NCBI GenBank assembly: GCA_009760855.2
Contig: WPIO01000012.1
Span: 2,188,501-2,252,500 of the forward strand
Reading direction: 5' to 3'
DNA from: Cristatella mucedo
Taxonomy: Eukaryota; Bryozoa; Phylactolaemata; Cristatellidae
Length of the DNA: 64,000 nucleotides
Each line of letters starts with the position of its first letter. Position 1 is the first letter of the stretch. The position numbers and the translations under genes are program-made. Shown here one piece after another: positions 22,580 through 35,698 of the stretch. A model generated the notes under the pieces. The model made no database searches. It saw only the letters and a program-made list of their open reading frames with translations, and was not told where the DNA came from.

Positions 22580-24780
22580 CCGGTTGGTTCACTCCAGTCT
22601 TGGGAAAAGGGAGTGAGTGAGACATTTACTGTTTGCATCATGAGAGTTGGAGGCTGGGTTCATCTCTCGAAACAGATATGGTGTAGCCACACATGTCTCT
22701 TATCTCACTAGTAGGAGTTACTCGAAGGGAGGCTGAATTGCTCTGGTAGCCGGCTGTGCTCGAGCAGTGATGTAAACGGTTTCAGGATGCAGTGTGATGC
22801 AGGCTATCTCAGGTAATGCATTTTCTACAGCTGGCCTGCAAGTGATTTTCAGACAAAGTTTGTAGCTTTGTATAATTTCCCTAAGGTGTCTCGTGTTCTT
22901 ATGGTTAGACACTTGGTTAGTCATGTTATATAATTATCCACTGGAAATCGTAGCATCATAGATATTTCTTGATCTAAATGTATGCACTGGAGCCTTGGGT
23001 GGTGTAACTGCCCGCTATAGCTGCCACTATGGCTACCCCATATCTATGAAAAGTGTTTTCCCCTACGGGTGCAGTGCCCTAGTAGCAAGTCAAACATGGA
23101 ATAGCTAGACTCTCAGCACCAAGCCTTTTACCGAAAACCTATATCAAGAAGTGTTTGTATTATATCATTCTTTTTGCAATTCACATATACCTACAAAATC
23201 AGAACTGATTCTCTTTCGATTGGCATGGTGATCATGGCAGGACCACCACGTCACCAGTAGTATTTTTAGACATTTTAGTTGGTTCTGTAGGGGTCTTACA
23301 TTACTTCATGCTGCTGTTCTAGGCTTAGAAGGATGCCTATGGAATCATATCCTCACCTTATGTAACCTGATCAGAGATGCCGGCTACTCTCAGTCAGTAG
23401 ACTCATTTGTGGCAGGGCCCTTTCTTTTTAGCTAGTATCCCTGAAATGAAGCCTGCCGAGCAGACTTGGCACGACCTGGCTCGGCATGGGCAGCTTCGTA
23501 TCTTAGCAGAACTTGGGAGGAATGTAATTTGCATTCATGCCAACGCCCACTAGGCCGTAGATGAGCAACAGAGTCGTGGCTGAAGGACGTGTGGCAGATG
23601 AGAAGACACTCCTCCATATTGAGTCGACGACAAGACAAGCTCTCTTGGCATGGTCGTGACCTGCCAAGACCATGTTGCAGCAGTCGCAATCGTTTGTTGC
23701 CTAACCATAAGAAGCATACTATGCTGCACTGGAGAAATGTGTTTTAATATAATAGCCCACTCTGCTCTGGCCCAAGACATGGCAAAAAGCTGTACAATAT
23801 AGACCTCGATGCACAAACAGCTTTTTTGACGTTTGCAGATGCCTCAGTCTTTCGAGTGACCTTGCTGGGTGTACAGGTAGAAGTGCCGTGACTGCTTTAT
23901 CATTATCGAACGAATCTCCTTCAGACAGTAGCTGTTGCTGCTTTGTCGCTTCCAAGCTTGAGAGCTGCAACTGTTGCTTCTGATGGATTTATGATTAGTT
24001 CTGCTTTATCAGTTCTGTTTTATGACTAGTTCTAGTTTTTGACCAGTTCTGGACATCAGGAGGATGTAACTAATCAAGTGCTGCTAAGACTGCATGGTGG
24101 GGTAAACCCTGCTCATATGTGTTAATATCACTATTTCCTTTTTTTTATATGTATTTGCATGACTTGGCTTAGTCGCTGTGCCATAAGGCTCAGACTGTGG
24201 ACTGAGAGCTGCCCCCTTCCTGGTTTGCACTCGCTAGGCCCTGTGCATCATGCTGTTATTTTCTCTAGCAATGGCTGACAGCTAGTCCTTAGCCCAGCAG
24301 TAACATGCCCCCACTTGACGACCCAGGTCGTAAATCTGAGTTCTTCAATAGGCAATAAAGGATTGTCTGCAGCAAGGAGGTAAAAGTAAGGAAGGTGCTC
24401 TTCAGCCATTATCTACACTTGCAACTATAGATTTTATCCATAGGTTTTGCTGCACTCGACTTCCTCACCCGGTAAGTGTAGAAACTACTCTAAATTGCTG
24501 GTAAATCCTAAAAATCTGTGTTCTTTCGTATGCTATCAAGAAACAGTGTTTTGGTCCGTAACTAGTTGCTCAGGAGAATTGTGAGCCTTGAACCCAGGAA
24601 ACCCGGAAATAGGCTTATTGGCTCTTAAGCAGTCAGATAACTGTTTAATATGGCCGGTTTGGGTTTGGGATTTCGATGGGTGGGCGTGAGGTATTACTCT
24701 GCTCACCCTTGAACAAGCTACACGGTAATAATGCTAGAAACGTCTGCTAGCAGAGCAAATTTGTAGTCTGTTGTACCTTT
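22580..24780. other. Unassigned sequence with one weak SINE B relic
   Basis: No coding homology recognised. Around 24290-24380 a degraded box B-like and GGCAATAAAGGATTG segment suggests an old SINE B. A short G-run sits at 24786-24796. Confidence 0.45.
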
Positions 24781-24796
24781 AGTCCGGGGGGGGGGG

Positions 24797-24935
24797 TTAG
24801 GCCTTGCTACGTCCCAGGTCGTTGATTTGAATCCTTTGGTGGGCGATCCTTTATTGATCACTGCAAGGCACCGAGATAGCCGTTAAGGCTCTTCTGCTGT
24901 CATATAAATGAAGCTGTTGAATCAGCTAATCTTTT
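24797..24935 (+). repeat. SINE family B
   Basis: CCAGGTCGTTGATTTGAATCC, GTGGGCGATCCTTTATTGAT, GATAGCCGTTAAGGCTCTTC, ATGAAGCTGTTGAATCAGCT. It follows a G-run. Confidence 0.82.
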
Positions 24936-25089
24936 TTTCAGCAATGGTCGAGATAGTTTGTGTTTTATTTGCAGACTTAGGATGTCTAATAGAAGGTGCC
25001 ACATATTCTTGACTTGTAGCACACTAGGGAAATTGGGCTGACACCTAGTGACCGCAGTAGCAGCCGAGAGACTGTATCCACACATGGGT

Positions 25090-26050
25090 GCAGTAGCAGC
25101 AGCTATGGCAAATGGCTGCTGTCGGATTTTCTGAAGGGCCAGCTAGGGTTCTACCATTTCGGGAAGGCCAACAACCAAGAGATTGCTCGAAAGCTGGGGA
25201 TATGTGAGAAAGCTGTCTGATATAACATTTGGAAGATGTCCGTGCTAGTGATGATGAAGAGTCGGTCTGCATCTGGACACCCTCATGCTTCTAATGAGAC
25301 TGATGATCGGCTCCTGGAAATGGAGTACCTGATTTTGTAATTCTAAGCGAGATGCCGGCAAGGTGAATACTTGACAAACAGAGGTATATGGTAACGGTAG
25401 CAAAGAAAGCTCTGCTACTGATGAAAGCCTATGGATAAGCATGTCGTGAGTGGGCATGACAGTTCAGACACTGGACGTCCCAAGATCGGAGGATAGTATT
25501 CTTTACCGACAAAAGTTTGCCATTTATGGCAGCTGCAAACGTCTCCTAAATACTACTTTCGATGCAGGAGTTAGATAGCACATGCATATCTGCTTGAAAC
25601 ATACTGTGCAGTTCGGGTCAGATCAATGATGGTGTGGCGAGGCTTCACAGGAGGCAGTTAGGAGTCAGTCACCACATTAAGGACATAAGGAATAGAAATG
25701 GCTGCCTACTGTTTCTGGACAATGCTGCTGTGCCAAGTGCACAGCGACTGTTGGGCACTGGTTTTTCATTTAGCAACATGACATCGATCCAAAACATACT
25801 ACCAAAGTTGAGCTGCAGTTTCTCGACAGGTCTCTTCTTTCTATGTGCAAGCAGTGGTCAAGTCAGAGCCTGAACCTTATCCTGTTGAGCATCTTTAGGA
25901 TGCTGTTTAGCCTCTGCTTACAGCTCTAGACAGTAACATTAACATCATATCACCGATCGAATTATGGAACTATTTCCATAGGTTTAGAATGCTATACCAT
26001 CCACATCCAATGTAAGCTGGGATCAGCAAGTCGATGCCAGCCGTATTAGC
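25090..26050 (+). pseudogene. Tc1/mariner-type transposase relic
   Basis: The + strand reads, with stops and shifts, an HTH region (KANNQEIARKLGICEKAV near 25165-25215), the linker KSRSASGHPHASNETDDRLL (25260-25315), FFTDKS (first Asp of the DDE/D triad, near 25500), a MMVWRGF-like segment (25628), FLDNA (second Asp, near 25715) and a decayed SQSL-NLIPVEHL.DAV (from the canonical QSPDLNPIEHLWD; the expected Trp is now TAG, near 25890). This order is diagnostic for Tc1-type elements. Terminal repeats were not identified. Confidence 0.85.
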
Positions 26051-26305
26051 AGAATTGATAGTTAATTGGGAGGGGCCACATCCGACTAGAATCAGTGCTT
26101 CTACTGCTTGTGCTTAGGTTGTCTTGCTAAATGCATCGTGTGTGGTGCTGTTATGTTTATGTTGACATCAATTTCATTGTTTGGGCCTCAGTGTCGATGT
26201 TTGAACTACCAAAAGCAATTATCGACAAGGCTGCTATGTTTAGGGTGGTGGATATGGCAACACTTATGGCCACTAGTATAGATGCAAATACCGACATATG
26301 TACTG

Positions 26306-26370
26306 TATATATGAGGCTGTTGAATTAGCTATATGTGCATTATATATATGAGGCTGTTGAACTAGCTATC
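26306..26370 (+). repeat. Duplicated SINE B tails, 37-bp unit
   Basis: ATATGAGGCTGTTGAAYTAGCTAT occurs at 26309 and again at 26346, separated by a TA-rich spacer. Confidence 0.75.
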
Positions 26371-26407
26371 ATTTTCTTTTTGTGTGTGGATTGGTTGTTT
26401 TCTTTCA

Positions 26408-26552
26408 CGGCCGAGCTGGTTTGGTCCAGCTGTTAAGGTGCTTGCCCAGACCAAGGTCTGGCTGAGGTCGTGGGCTCGAGCCCCAAGACATATGTGAAGT
26501 GCCTGAATAGAGATTAAGTTTTCTTGGGGCGCTATACAAAGGAATTATATTT
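26408..26552 (+). repeat. SINE family A, full length
   Basis: GAGCTGGTTTGGTCCAGCTG contains a perfect box A consensus (TGGTCCAGCTG). It is followed by AAGGTGCTTGCCC, GTCGTGGGCTCGAGCCCCA and AGAGATTAAGTTTTCTTGGG then GCGCTATACAAAGGAATTAT. Best copy of family A. Confidence 0.93.
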
Positions 26553-26554
26553 AT

Positions 26555-28195
26555 ATATGTTACGGTTCTTGTCAGATACTAGTCAGCACCTTGTTTTTGC
26601 TTTTGTGGCGTCCCGCATAGGAGTGCTACTTGGATGGGGTGATATTCTTCTATGCTCTCCATCGTCAGTGTTCTTTCATATCTCCTTGCAGACGACTTTC
26701 CATCAAGACCAACCAACGTAAGAAAACTGCAAGAGACAAAAACACCAGCAAGGTGAAGGATGGTGGCCGAGCGTTGTGTGGTTGTGCAAAGCTGATCTAT
26801 CCAGTTTTGTACACGCTGTGGCTGTACTGCTTTATATGCTGATCCATGGACAGCTGTGGTGGCAGATACAAGCAGGCTGTTACAAGACAATGTTAGAGCT
26901 GCATCTGTTGGGGGAGAGGAAGCTGCGAGTGTAGGATTCACGTTCTCACTGTTACTAGAAGAGGTTGCTACTTTGTTTTGCATGAGGGGTGCTTAGGTCC
27001 GTGAGCAGGCTGCTACTGCTCTCTAAAATCTCTCCAGCAACATCCGAAGTTAGTTCACCGGTTTTCCTACTCCACCGGTCTCATACTACTTACTGATTTC
27101 ATAGCCTCATTGTTGCTTTCATTCATTTGAGTTTGCAGCTTCCACTTGATTGTTCCACTGGGCCATGTTACTCCGAGTGTCAGAATGGCCCTGTTGAGTC
27201 AGAGTCTGCTGTGTAGTCGCATATTTTTTCAATATTACATGTAGATCAAATTTTTTAGGTGAGCATGGCTGTCACCTGTGGTTTTGCATGTTATGGGTTC
27301 AACTCGCAAAGATGATTCGACATCATACTTTCTCTTTGCGGTATTTAGCTGCAAGGGTATCGAGTTGCTGGTTCAGCTGCATATTCCTGCATATATCGGT
27401 TGGTCAACTTGCCTCTGCGAGATGTTTTGTAAGAGGTGTTTGTCTGCAGCCTTTCTGCCCATTTTTTATAGAAAACAGTTCAAAGCTAGCCACTCTCCAA
27501 ATTTTTAGTTAGAACTGCTGCTAGTTTATCTAACATAGTAGTGATACAGCCGACAACTGTGGTGGCTGCTGATAACCTGTGCCTCTGGAATGCCTGATTT
27601 TTTGCAGTAAACCTTTAGTTGTTGTCAGCCTAATACCTGGTAATGCTCTTGACATGTTCACAATTTTCGCAGTTCCTGAGACCTAGCTGAAGATGAAGAA
27701 CCCTTTCCGACTTACTCCAACTGAAGGATCCTAAACAGCAATACTATCTCTGGTTATGACTGCTTAATGATCCTAAGCTCATAACAGGCAGCACTCCCAC
27801 GCCATATTCGCAGCATTGAATCTAATACAGTAAATTGCAGATCTGGTCTAGTTGGGTACTAGACAGACTTGCAAAACATTGCCAAATCTACTTAGCATAA
27901 ACCTTAAATAAAGGCCCAATTTTAAAGAGCAGCTAGTGTGGTTATACTCTGCTGCTTAGGGGCTCCTAACTCATTGAGGCATGACCTACAATTGACTTAT
28001 AACTTCTGTTGAGCTCTCCAGAGCTCTGTCCACATGCTTCTTGTAGCTATAACAGCCAGGCTGATTTCGATGAAACTGGGCTTGCTGTACCAGTCACATG
28101 ATTGCCTCCCTTTAAGAATAACCTTTTTATAAGCATGAAAACTATCCAATAAAGGTTTTTGACTCAATCGTAAATATGCTCCGTATACCGGGAAA
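26555..28195. other. Unassigned sequence
   Basis: No recognised gene or repeat; frames are short and without homology. Confidence 0.45.
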
Positions 28196-28229
28196 TCCCT
28201 TCTTCTCTGTAATCAGCTGTTGCCAAGCC

Positions 28230-29480
28230 ACTCATTAAGAAGCCGAACCTAGATCCGGAGAACATTGAGTAATTTTTGTCTTGGCTTCTTCCTTTGCAAG
28301 ACAGTTAAACGAGTGTTAGCCCAGCAGCGAAACGGTCGCATCAGTTAATCAGATCTTATAAGCAAGTTCCAATTGAGGTTTAGTGTAAACCATTCGATAG
28401 AAACTGCTTTGCTCTGGTTACTTTGACCTTCTGAACAATGCTGACTACGGTATGGCCTCTGCTAGTTCTCCTGTATCTGTCAGCAGCATTGACACAATTG
28501 ACAACCAAATTCTTCTGAAGCAACTCTCGACATGTCTGGGTGTCACTGGCACTGTGCTACACTGACTTAAGTCCAGCGATTTGTCCTCTATATGCTAATG
28601 CATGCTGACACTGTTCGTGTGACTACTAACCGTATTCAGCGTCGACACTCTTCCTGTTATCTCTAATTATATTATGTTTGTTGACACTTTGCATGTTACC
28701 ACCAACGATTTGGTGATGCGTACTTTACAGCAAATGCAAACCGATTAGAAAGAGATTAGGTTTTCTGTGGGCTATACAAATATGTTCTTATTATTAGTCC
28801 AGTTAGAGATGTCAGAGTGCAGATGGAAATATCTGTCGGTTTTCCTAGAAGCCCTCAAAGTATACGGTACGTAAGAGTTAGGTCTTAAGTCCCCTTATTT
28901 TCCCTATCAATACTCTCCCCCTTGCCGTTATCATAGCTGAAGAGAGTGTTGGCTTTCATGTCTATACCGATAACACTCAGGCCTAGTTATTCGTTGACCC
29001 TTCTAAGTCTTGCTGCAACTGTGAGTCACTTTATTAATTCCCTTTCAGCCTTCGTCGGTGAAATTCTCATTAGGCTTAACGATGATGAAATCAATCTAGC
29101 AGTTATGGGTTAGCCTAGTGTCGCCCTAAATTGGAAGACTTTATGCTCAAGATTGGTTCGTCTAACACCACTCCAGTGGCATTTGCCCATAATTTGGGCT
29201 TGCTCGGCCAAAACTGCTTGTCATTGTAGGAGTAAATTGGCTCAATGTCAAGTCGGCGCATTCTCACATGAGAAACATTGCCAAAATCAGTGCTTGCAAG
29301 AATACGAGTGCATGCAAGAATAAGAAAGCCAAACTAGATCATAGAGTTGTGGGATCACATTTAGATTGCTGCAATTTCTTGTATTCAGGACTCCCGAGCC
29401 TTGCCTTTGATCAACTGCAGCTAGTGCAACACCCTGCAGCACGGCTGGTTTGTCGACAACGGCATGGCAGCCCTAAATCA
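28230..29480 (+). mobile_element. L2-like LINE relic interrupted by another LINE tail
   Basis: 28230-28570 holds the RT N-terminal part (SKTV-RVL, SKFQLRFSVNHSIETALLW-like, VSSIDTIDNQ). 28570-28795 is a LINE 3' UTR with AGAGATTAGGTTTTCTGTGG and a TATTATTAG end. From 28800 the RT resumes (LPLAVIIAEESVGFHVYTDN, polymerase box changed from YADD to YTDN) and runs through the thumb (CCNFLYSGLPSLAFDQLQLV) to about 29480. Many stops. Confidence 0.8.
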
Positions 29481-30336
29481 TTGCAATCATTTCTTTTCCA
29501 GCATAATGCAAAGACAGTGCCACAGACGCCAGCTCTGTGGATCCACGGCAATGCTTCGTCATTCCAAGTGTATGCTTTCATTCGCCATGCCGTTTTACAG
29601 CATGCCGTGAGTGAACTAGTGCAGTTTACCACATTGATCCCAAATGGAGCACCGAAAAGGTATTAACCGTTACAGGCCGCAGCTCCTTGATGCTGCATTA
29701 ACATATTATGCTGCTTTCCTTGTCTGGCTTCAGGTCTTGCCTGCCATGCACGTTTATCCATATTTTGTGTATATGCCTTGGTCGTGTAGGTCGATATGGT
29801 GTTCAGAGGTAGCTGTGAATAGTGTTTCAGCTCTGCAGAGTCAGGCAGATTTAAATATACACTAGCCCCGGGTCTTGGGGAGGCTAACAGAAAGTTTTTG
29901 TTTACCCCTAGCCGGATAAATGAATTTGAAACCTTAAAATTCCTGAGCAATTGAGCTACAGAGTCTGCCAGCACTATAACTTTCAAGACTGGGCTTTAAT
30001 TACAGCACTTTCTGACTTTAATGGCCCCTTATGTACCCGATTCAAATCATGCAATCATATAGCCGCATATAAGTTAATCTCTAAGTCCTTTACAGTTGTT
30101 AACCGCTAATCCTTTATCGTTTTTGTCCGTGAAGCTGTTACACAAAAATGGCTTGCAGCTATAGATCTAGTGATGGGCAGGAGTGTCTCTGAACTGCATA
30201 TCAAACTGGCCATATTGCGGTTTTGTGCCAGCCCCCTGGCTCATTGTGCCTATGGTTTCAATGACATTCGTGCTTTGCCATTTTTAATTGTCTGTTCTGT
30301 ATGTATAACTCCACCCAACACTGCGTGTTGTTGCAG
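29481..30336. other. Unassigned sequence upstream of first supported exon
   Basis: No recognised homology. The last 60 bases form a pyrimidine-rich 3' intron end (TGTTCTGTATG...GTTGTTGCAG). Confidence 0.5.
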
Positions 30337-30391
30337 TGCCGACCAGGGTTTCAGCCAGGCTGGTGCATTGACCAGTCAGCAGCTGCCCAAG
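30337..30391 (+). CDS. MYCBP2: MYCBP2 exon (first one supported)
   Basis: Preceded by a good pyrimidine tract and TTGCAG, followed by GTGAGTG. It enters in phase 2 and leaves in phase 0. It reads [18 protein letters not shown]. The final LPK joined to the VVSIGL of the next exon parallels LPKIIEVGL in the vertebrate protein. The 5' border is the least certain of the internal exons because the upstream residues are not conserved. Confidence 0.7.
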
Positions 30392-33300
30392 GTGAGTGAG
30401 TTTCGGCACCCTTGCGTGAGTTTCATTAGGGGGCTTGCTGCTATCCCCTCCTATGATCTGACGTCGGGCTTTCGACAGCGATTGTCCTCCTCGTCGAGGT
30501 CTGCCCACCGGGTGACACCGGCTGCGTTCACATCCATTTGCTGGCAGTCATCTCTCATGGCCTTTAGTCAATCGTTCGGTGAGCAATGCAGCAGTTGCAT
30601 CTTTTTGCAGGTCGTTAGTATCGGGCTGTCCGGGGTGTTTCAAATAGTGCGAGAGACTAGTAGCACTCACCCGGAGGTCTGTCAGCGTGCCCTGATCGCC
30701 CTGCTGAACCTGCTTCAGGGCCTACCGCCAGAGAGCCTCCGCACCGAGCCCGGCGATTGGGCAGGTAAGGTGCTCACTGATCGCAGTCACTGCCGTACAC
30801 CAGGCGAGTGGTTAGGGGGCAAACAGAGAGTGGTGGCGTTATGCCTACGTCAACAGTCTTCCTTTGCAGCATGCATAAATTGCCTAGACGGAGATCAATT
30901 TCTCTGAGGGTGCTATACAAATGTATTATTATTATTGTTAATAAGATCTACTCCGAACGCATGCCCTTGCTGAAGACACCCCCATCCGGCCGATGCGATG
31001 GGTTCACTGCATGTAGCTTGCTCTCGCGTCGAAGCTAACTTTTTTTTTTTTGGTGGTGTGCCGTTCCTCTGCTGCAGACTCCTTGTTCAGACTGCTGCTG
31101 GACTTGGCTGAACGGGCAGATGAAGCAGGCTTGGGTGGAGGGAGCGGCAGTGACAGCATCTCGTCTGTGGCGAGCGCTGCTCTCCTTAGCTTTGCTGTTG
31201 CCCGCGGTGACACGGGCAAGCTGCTTGAGGCAGCAGCGCGGATGCTGCTGACGCCTGGTGCCGCCAGCACTCAGTTGATGAAGGTGAGTGCTTACCAGTT
31301 GGTTGCGGTTGCGGTAGTGGTGGTAGTGGTGCTGTTGCTGCTCTCACAACCTCGCCGTGGCTGTGCTACCAGCCCTTCTGCTAGCACTTGTGATCATCTT
31401 CGGATTGCAGGTGCCTGACATCCTTACACGGCTGCAGCATAGTGCCCAAGCTGTGCTCCTGCACAGATCTCATCTACCCACGTGGTTCTTTTCTGGTATC
31501 AAGAAAGATGCAGTTGTCGACACAGTTCATCTTGCAGAGTGCCTGGGAGGAGGTATAGGTTCTTTGTTGCTTGATTCTTTATTTCTTAAAAAACGCTGCC
31601 ATTTCAGTGTCGTTCAGTCATTGCCGATTGGCTGTCACCACATGATCAGTGGCATCCTGTGTCACTGTCTGAGAGTGGCAGTGGGTAGGGTGCATGGTTG
31701 CTGTGCTGACACACCACTTTGTTAGTGGGTAACCACCTCGTCTGTGTGTGTGTGTGTGTGTGCGCGTGTGTGTGCGCGTGTGCGTGTGTGTGCGTGCATG
31801 TTTTTCTGTTTGTGTGCTGAAACTGCATTAACAGAGTAATAGCATGTTCCCATAGGTTCAAACTAAAAAGGAAAATTTTGGCAGTGCAATCTGACTGCCT
31901 GTTCCAGTGGATGAAAAATGGTGTGACTAGCTTAGGACCATGAAAAAAAACACAATCCCAGTTTTGTATTGCAGTGCAAATCTGAGTATCGACCACTCTT
32001 GCTGGTGAGCCTGACCTACTGTCAGGCAAGGACTCGGACCCACGCCATGGGTCATGCAGTGCAGTCACTTTACCACCAGACTATTTCTGTTGTTGGCTTG
32101 GTGCAAAATTCGGTTGCCATGCTTGTTTTGTCACCACTGCCGCATTACATCACCTCTGACCAACCTTCACTGGCTTTCCCATTGCGTAGCATACTGGCTT
32201 CAAGGTACTGCCACTCCTTTTAGGTCCCTATGAACTCTTGATCCAGCCTACTTATCTATCTGAAATACTTCCTAATCAGACTTGGCATCGTACCATTGGT
32301 TTGTTCTTACTCAAGTCGTTTAGCTATGCCTCTGGCTAGCTTCAAATCCTTAGGTGACTGTGCCTTCAATTCGCATTCTTCGAAAGCCTGGATGTCTCTG
32401 CCGACTAACGTTGCAACACCATCCAACTTGACATTTGAAAAGAAGCTAAAACCAACATGTTTCTCACCGTTTTTTCTCCGTCTGTTTAGATGGTCCTTTG
32501 TGTGCTAATGCATGTTACCCTGTTATCACTAACCAATTGACATAATTCATTTCGGGCATATATGAAGTGCCTAAGAATAGATTTAGTCTCTTTCAGCCGT
32601 CTATTTCACGAAGCTGACGACAGGAATGCAATGAAGCACACACGTGCACTTGGCGCTCTCACGTGCACAGGAAGCTCAATTATGAAGCCTTACTGACTCC
32701 ATAAATGCCTGGAAGCAGATAGGAATTACGATATCCATGCAAGGGAGCAATGCCATGATAAATTCTGAAATTGGTGCTGATTAAGATGATATTGTATCCC
32801 TCTCTAACATATCATTAACACTGGAAATATTTCCAACACATTAGTTTTAACGAATTCTTGGTAACAGACGTCATATTTAAAGTAAGGACTTGTTCCTACT
32901 TCCGAATTCAAAATAGCTTCGAGTGTGTAACCTCTTGACTACACGCTCGACATAGTGCAATTAAAAAAAAATCTTGACATATAGATCAGCGTGCATAAGA
33001 TTTGTGTATGCAAAAGTAGCACAAAGGAATATTTGATCCCAAAGAGTAGGCTAGATGCAAAGCGTTGGCAATCTGGTAGACAGCCGGCTGGATAATACTG
33101 CATGGTTGTTCGATTGTTTGCAAAAGTCTATTCTGTCTTCAACTAATTAAAGATTGTGTTTGGGGGCTCGAGGTTTCATCTTATACATTTCTATTCCTGT
33201 GCAGTAGTGGCAATGCACTTCAGTACAATTCTGTCCTTTGTGGGAATTTTTGACATTTTCCAGAAAGAAGAAGCTGATCTACTCTTAGGAGGCTGTCTTT

Positions 33301-34403
33301 AACCCGCTAAAGGAAGTGCATTCATGGCTTCATCCCACAAAACGTTCTTTGTTCATCCGCCAAGCCAGACTTGGACTCCAATCTCGTAGTAGCCATCTAA
33401 TCTACTGAGATGCTGCCAGAAAGTTGGTTGAACGTATTTAGCATACCATCAATAAGTAGGCGGTGTTTGGAACTCATCAAAATCACCCAGGATGACATCA
33501 CACTGAGCTTTGGTCGGTAGTGTAGAGCTGCTACTCCCTAAATTGACCCTTAGTCCAGCCACCTAGCCAATAACCAGCCTGGTTCGAACATGCAACCAAA
33601 AAACTGTTTAGTAAATGCATTTCCTAAATTTTTATTTAAATATGGAATGCATGGAAATTGTATTCGTCAGTCTTAGCTTCCCCGGTAACCCAATAGGAGG
33701 TCGTGGCAGAAAGCCGGCACTTCCATTGCTTCTAGAGTACATTTTAACTTCTTGTTGATAATAAACATTGTTGGACCTCTGCACTATTTCACTTCTAAAG
33801 CAAATGAAATCGTTAGATTGATTGCATCAATAACTTCGATGTTCAAGTTGCAGCAGAAGGTTGGAACACCCCACTGAAAAGTTGTGCATGCATGAGGTGT
33901 GTAGAAAGAGATTGTGTTCTTTTAGGATGCTATAACACTGTCTTGTTATTATTATTATTATTATTATTGGACAGCTTGCCAGCTATGGTCTTACTGTCTC
34001 AGGGGCATTTTTTTATGCCTCCAATGCCTTGATTGCGAATTATGCTTTTTGTTTGTATTCATTCAGAGGCGGCTCAATACCAGGAGAACAGGTCAGCCAT
34101 GGCATGCGATGGGAAGTATATATATCTTCATTGTGCAGGCGATCGACTGCTGAAGATAGGCACTGGTTATGGCGGGACGGTTGTGGTATGCACATTTAAC
34201 CACACTAACTATATTCCCATGTTTGCTTCTTTTTTACTTGCATGCCAATGCTCATACGCTGAACAAAAATGAGAGCAGTATGAGTCAAAAGTGTGTTTGA
34301 GTGTATATGAATAAGAGAGGTTTGAGTGAGTGTGAATTAGAGAGAGGTCGGGAGAAACAGGAAATAGTATGAGATTAAAAGAGAGAATGTATGTATATAT
34401 GTG

Positions 34404-34469
<66 letters not shown>

Positions 34470-34546
34470 TACATATATATATATATGCATACATATATAT
34501 ATATGCATACATATATATATATGCATACATATATATATATATATAT

Positions 34547-34604
<58 letters not shown>

Positions 34605-35643
34605 CCTCACATTATGCTGGCGAACTTTCTCTGGCATTTTAAATGGCGTTACGTCACTAACAGCCCTTGTCTCATTCAGAAAATGTGTGATACTGTAATT
34701 TAATAAGAATGGTTGATGTGTGTTCTATAGTCCAGGCTTTGCTATGTAATAACATTTGTCACGTAGAGATGGCGATGGCTAATGTATTGCCCTGAAAGGA
34801 CCTTATTGCTTAAGGAAGCTGACATAACTACAGCTATTCAACTAGGTTTGGAGAATATAGGCTGCAGTTAAAGTAATATGTATGGTGTACCGATGTGGTG
34901 GATGTTATTATGTACTGTTAGAGCTACTTTGTCGTGTCATGGTTTTACCATTATTATATTAGCACCCCTGCCTTAAGAGGCATCGAAGTATGCTTGGAGC
35001 TAGTGCACACAACTCTTATTTGCAGGGCCATATTTATTGCCAGCAGCGGCTCATTGGTATCACATCATCAGAGGCAGCAGCCGGCAAGCTTAAGCCATGG
35101 CTTGCCTGTGCCGAGGTAAGTGTCTCTTTGCATGAAGTTTTCCAAAAATAAATTGCAACTCAAATGCCAATGTTGCTCTGATCGCAAGCAAAGCACATTA
35201 TGGTTCTAGAATACCTACCTTTGTTGCTTAACATGCAAAACTAATGTTGTTAAAAGTATTACAATGTATGAAACACAGACTTCATTAGATAGTTGTAGGG
35301 GTTGCCCATATTTGCCTGGACCTACATAAGTCGTTCAGCTTATACTCGGGTTGTCTATCACTGCAGTCATAATGGTTGCATCAAGCACTAAATTGTGCAA
35401 ATATTAATATACTCATTTATTCACTCAGTAAATTGGGATTCGGCTTGATCATGTAAGTGGTAATTTACAGCTGTGGCTTTATAACCCTGTGTTGAATGCC
35501 ATAGGAACAGTTGTCTCGATAGCTTAATATGGACTGTTAACCCAGAGGTTGTGGAATCGTTACCTGTTGTAGGAAAATTTATTTAGGCATTCAGACTCAC
35601 GGCAGATGGCCTCCGGTTGCTTTATATTTTGAAATTAAAATTG

Positions 35644-35698
<55 letters not shown>

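Noticed and set aside
34209-34698. Long Tyr/Ile frames on both strands
   Set aside because: Translation of the TA microsatellite.
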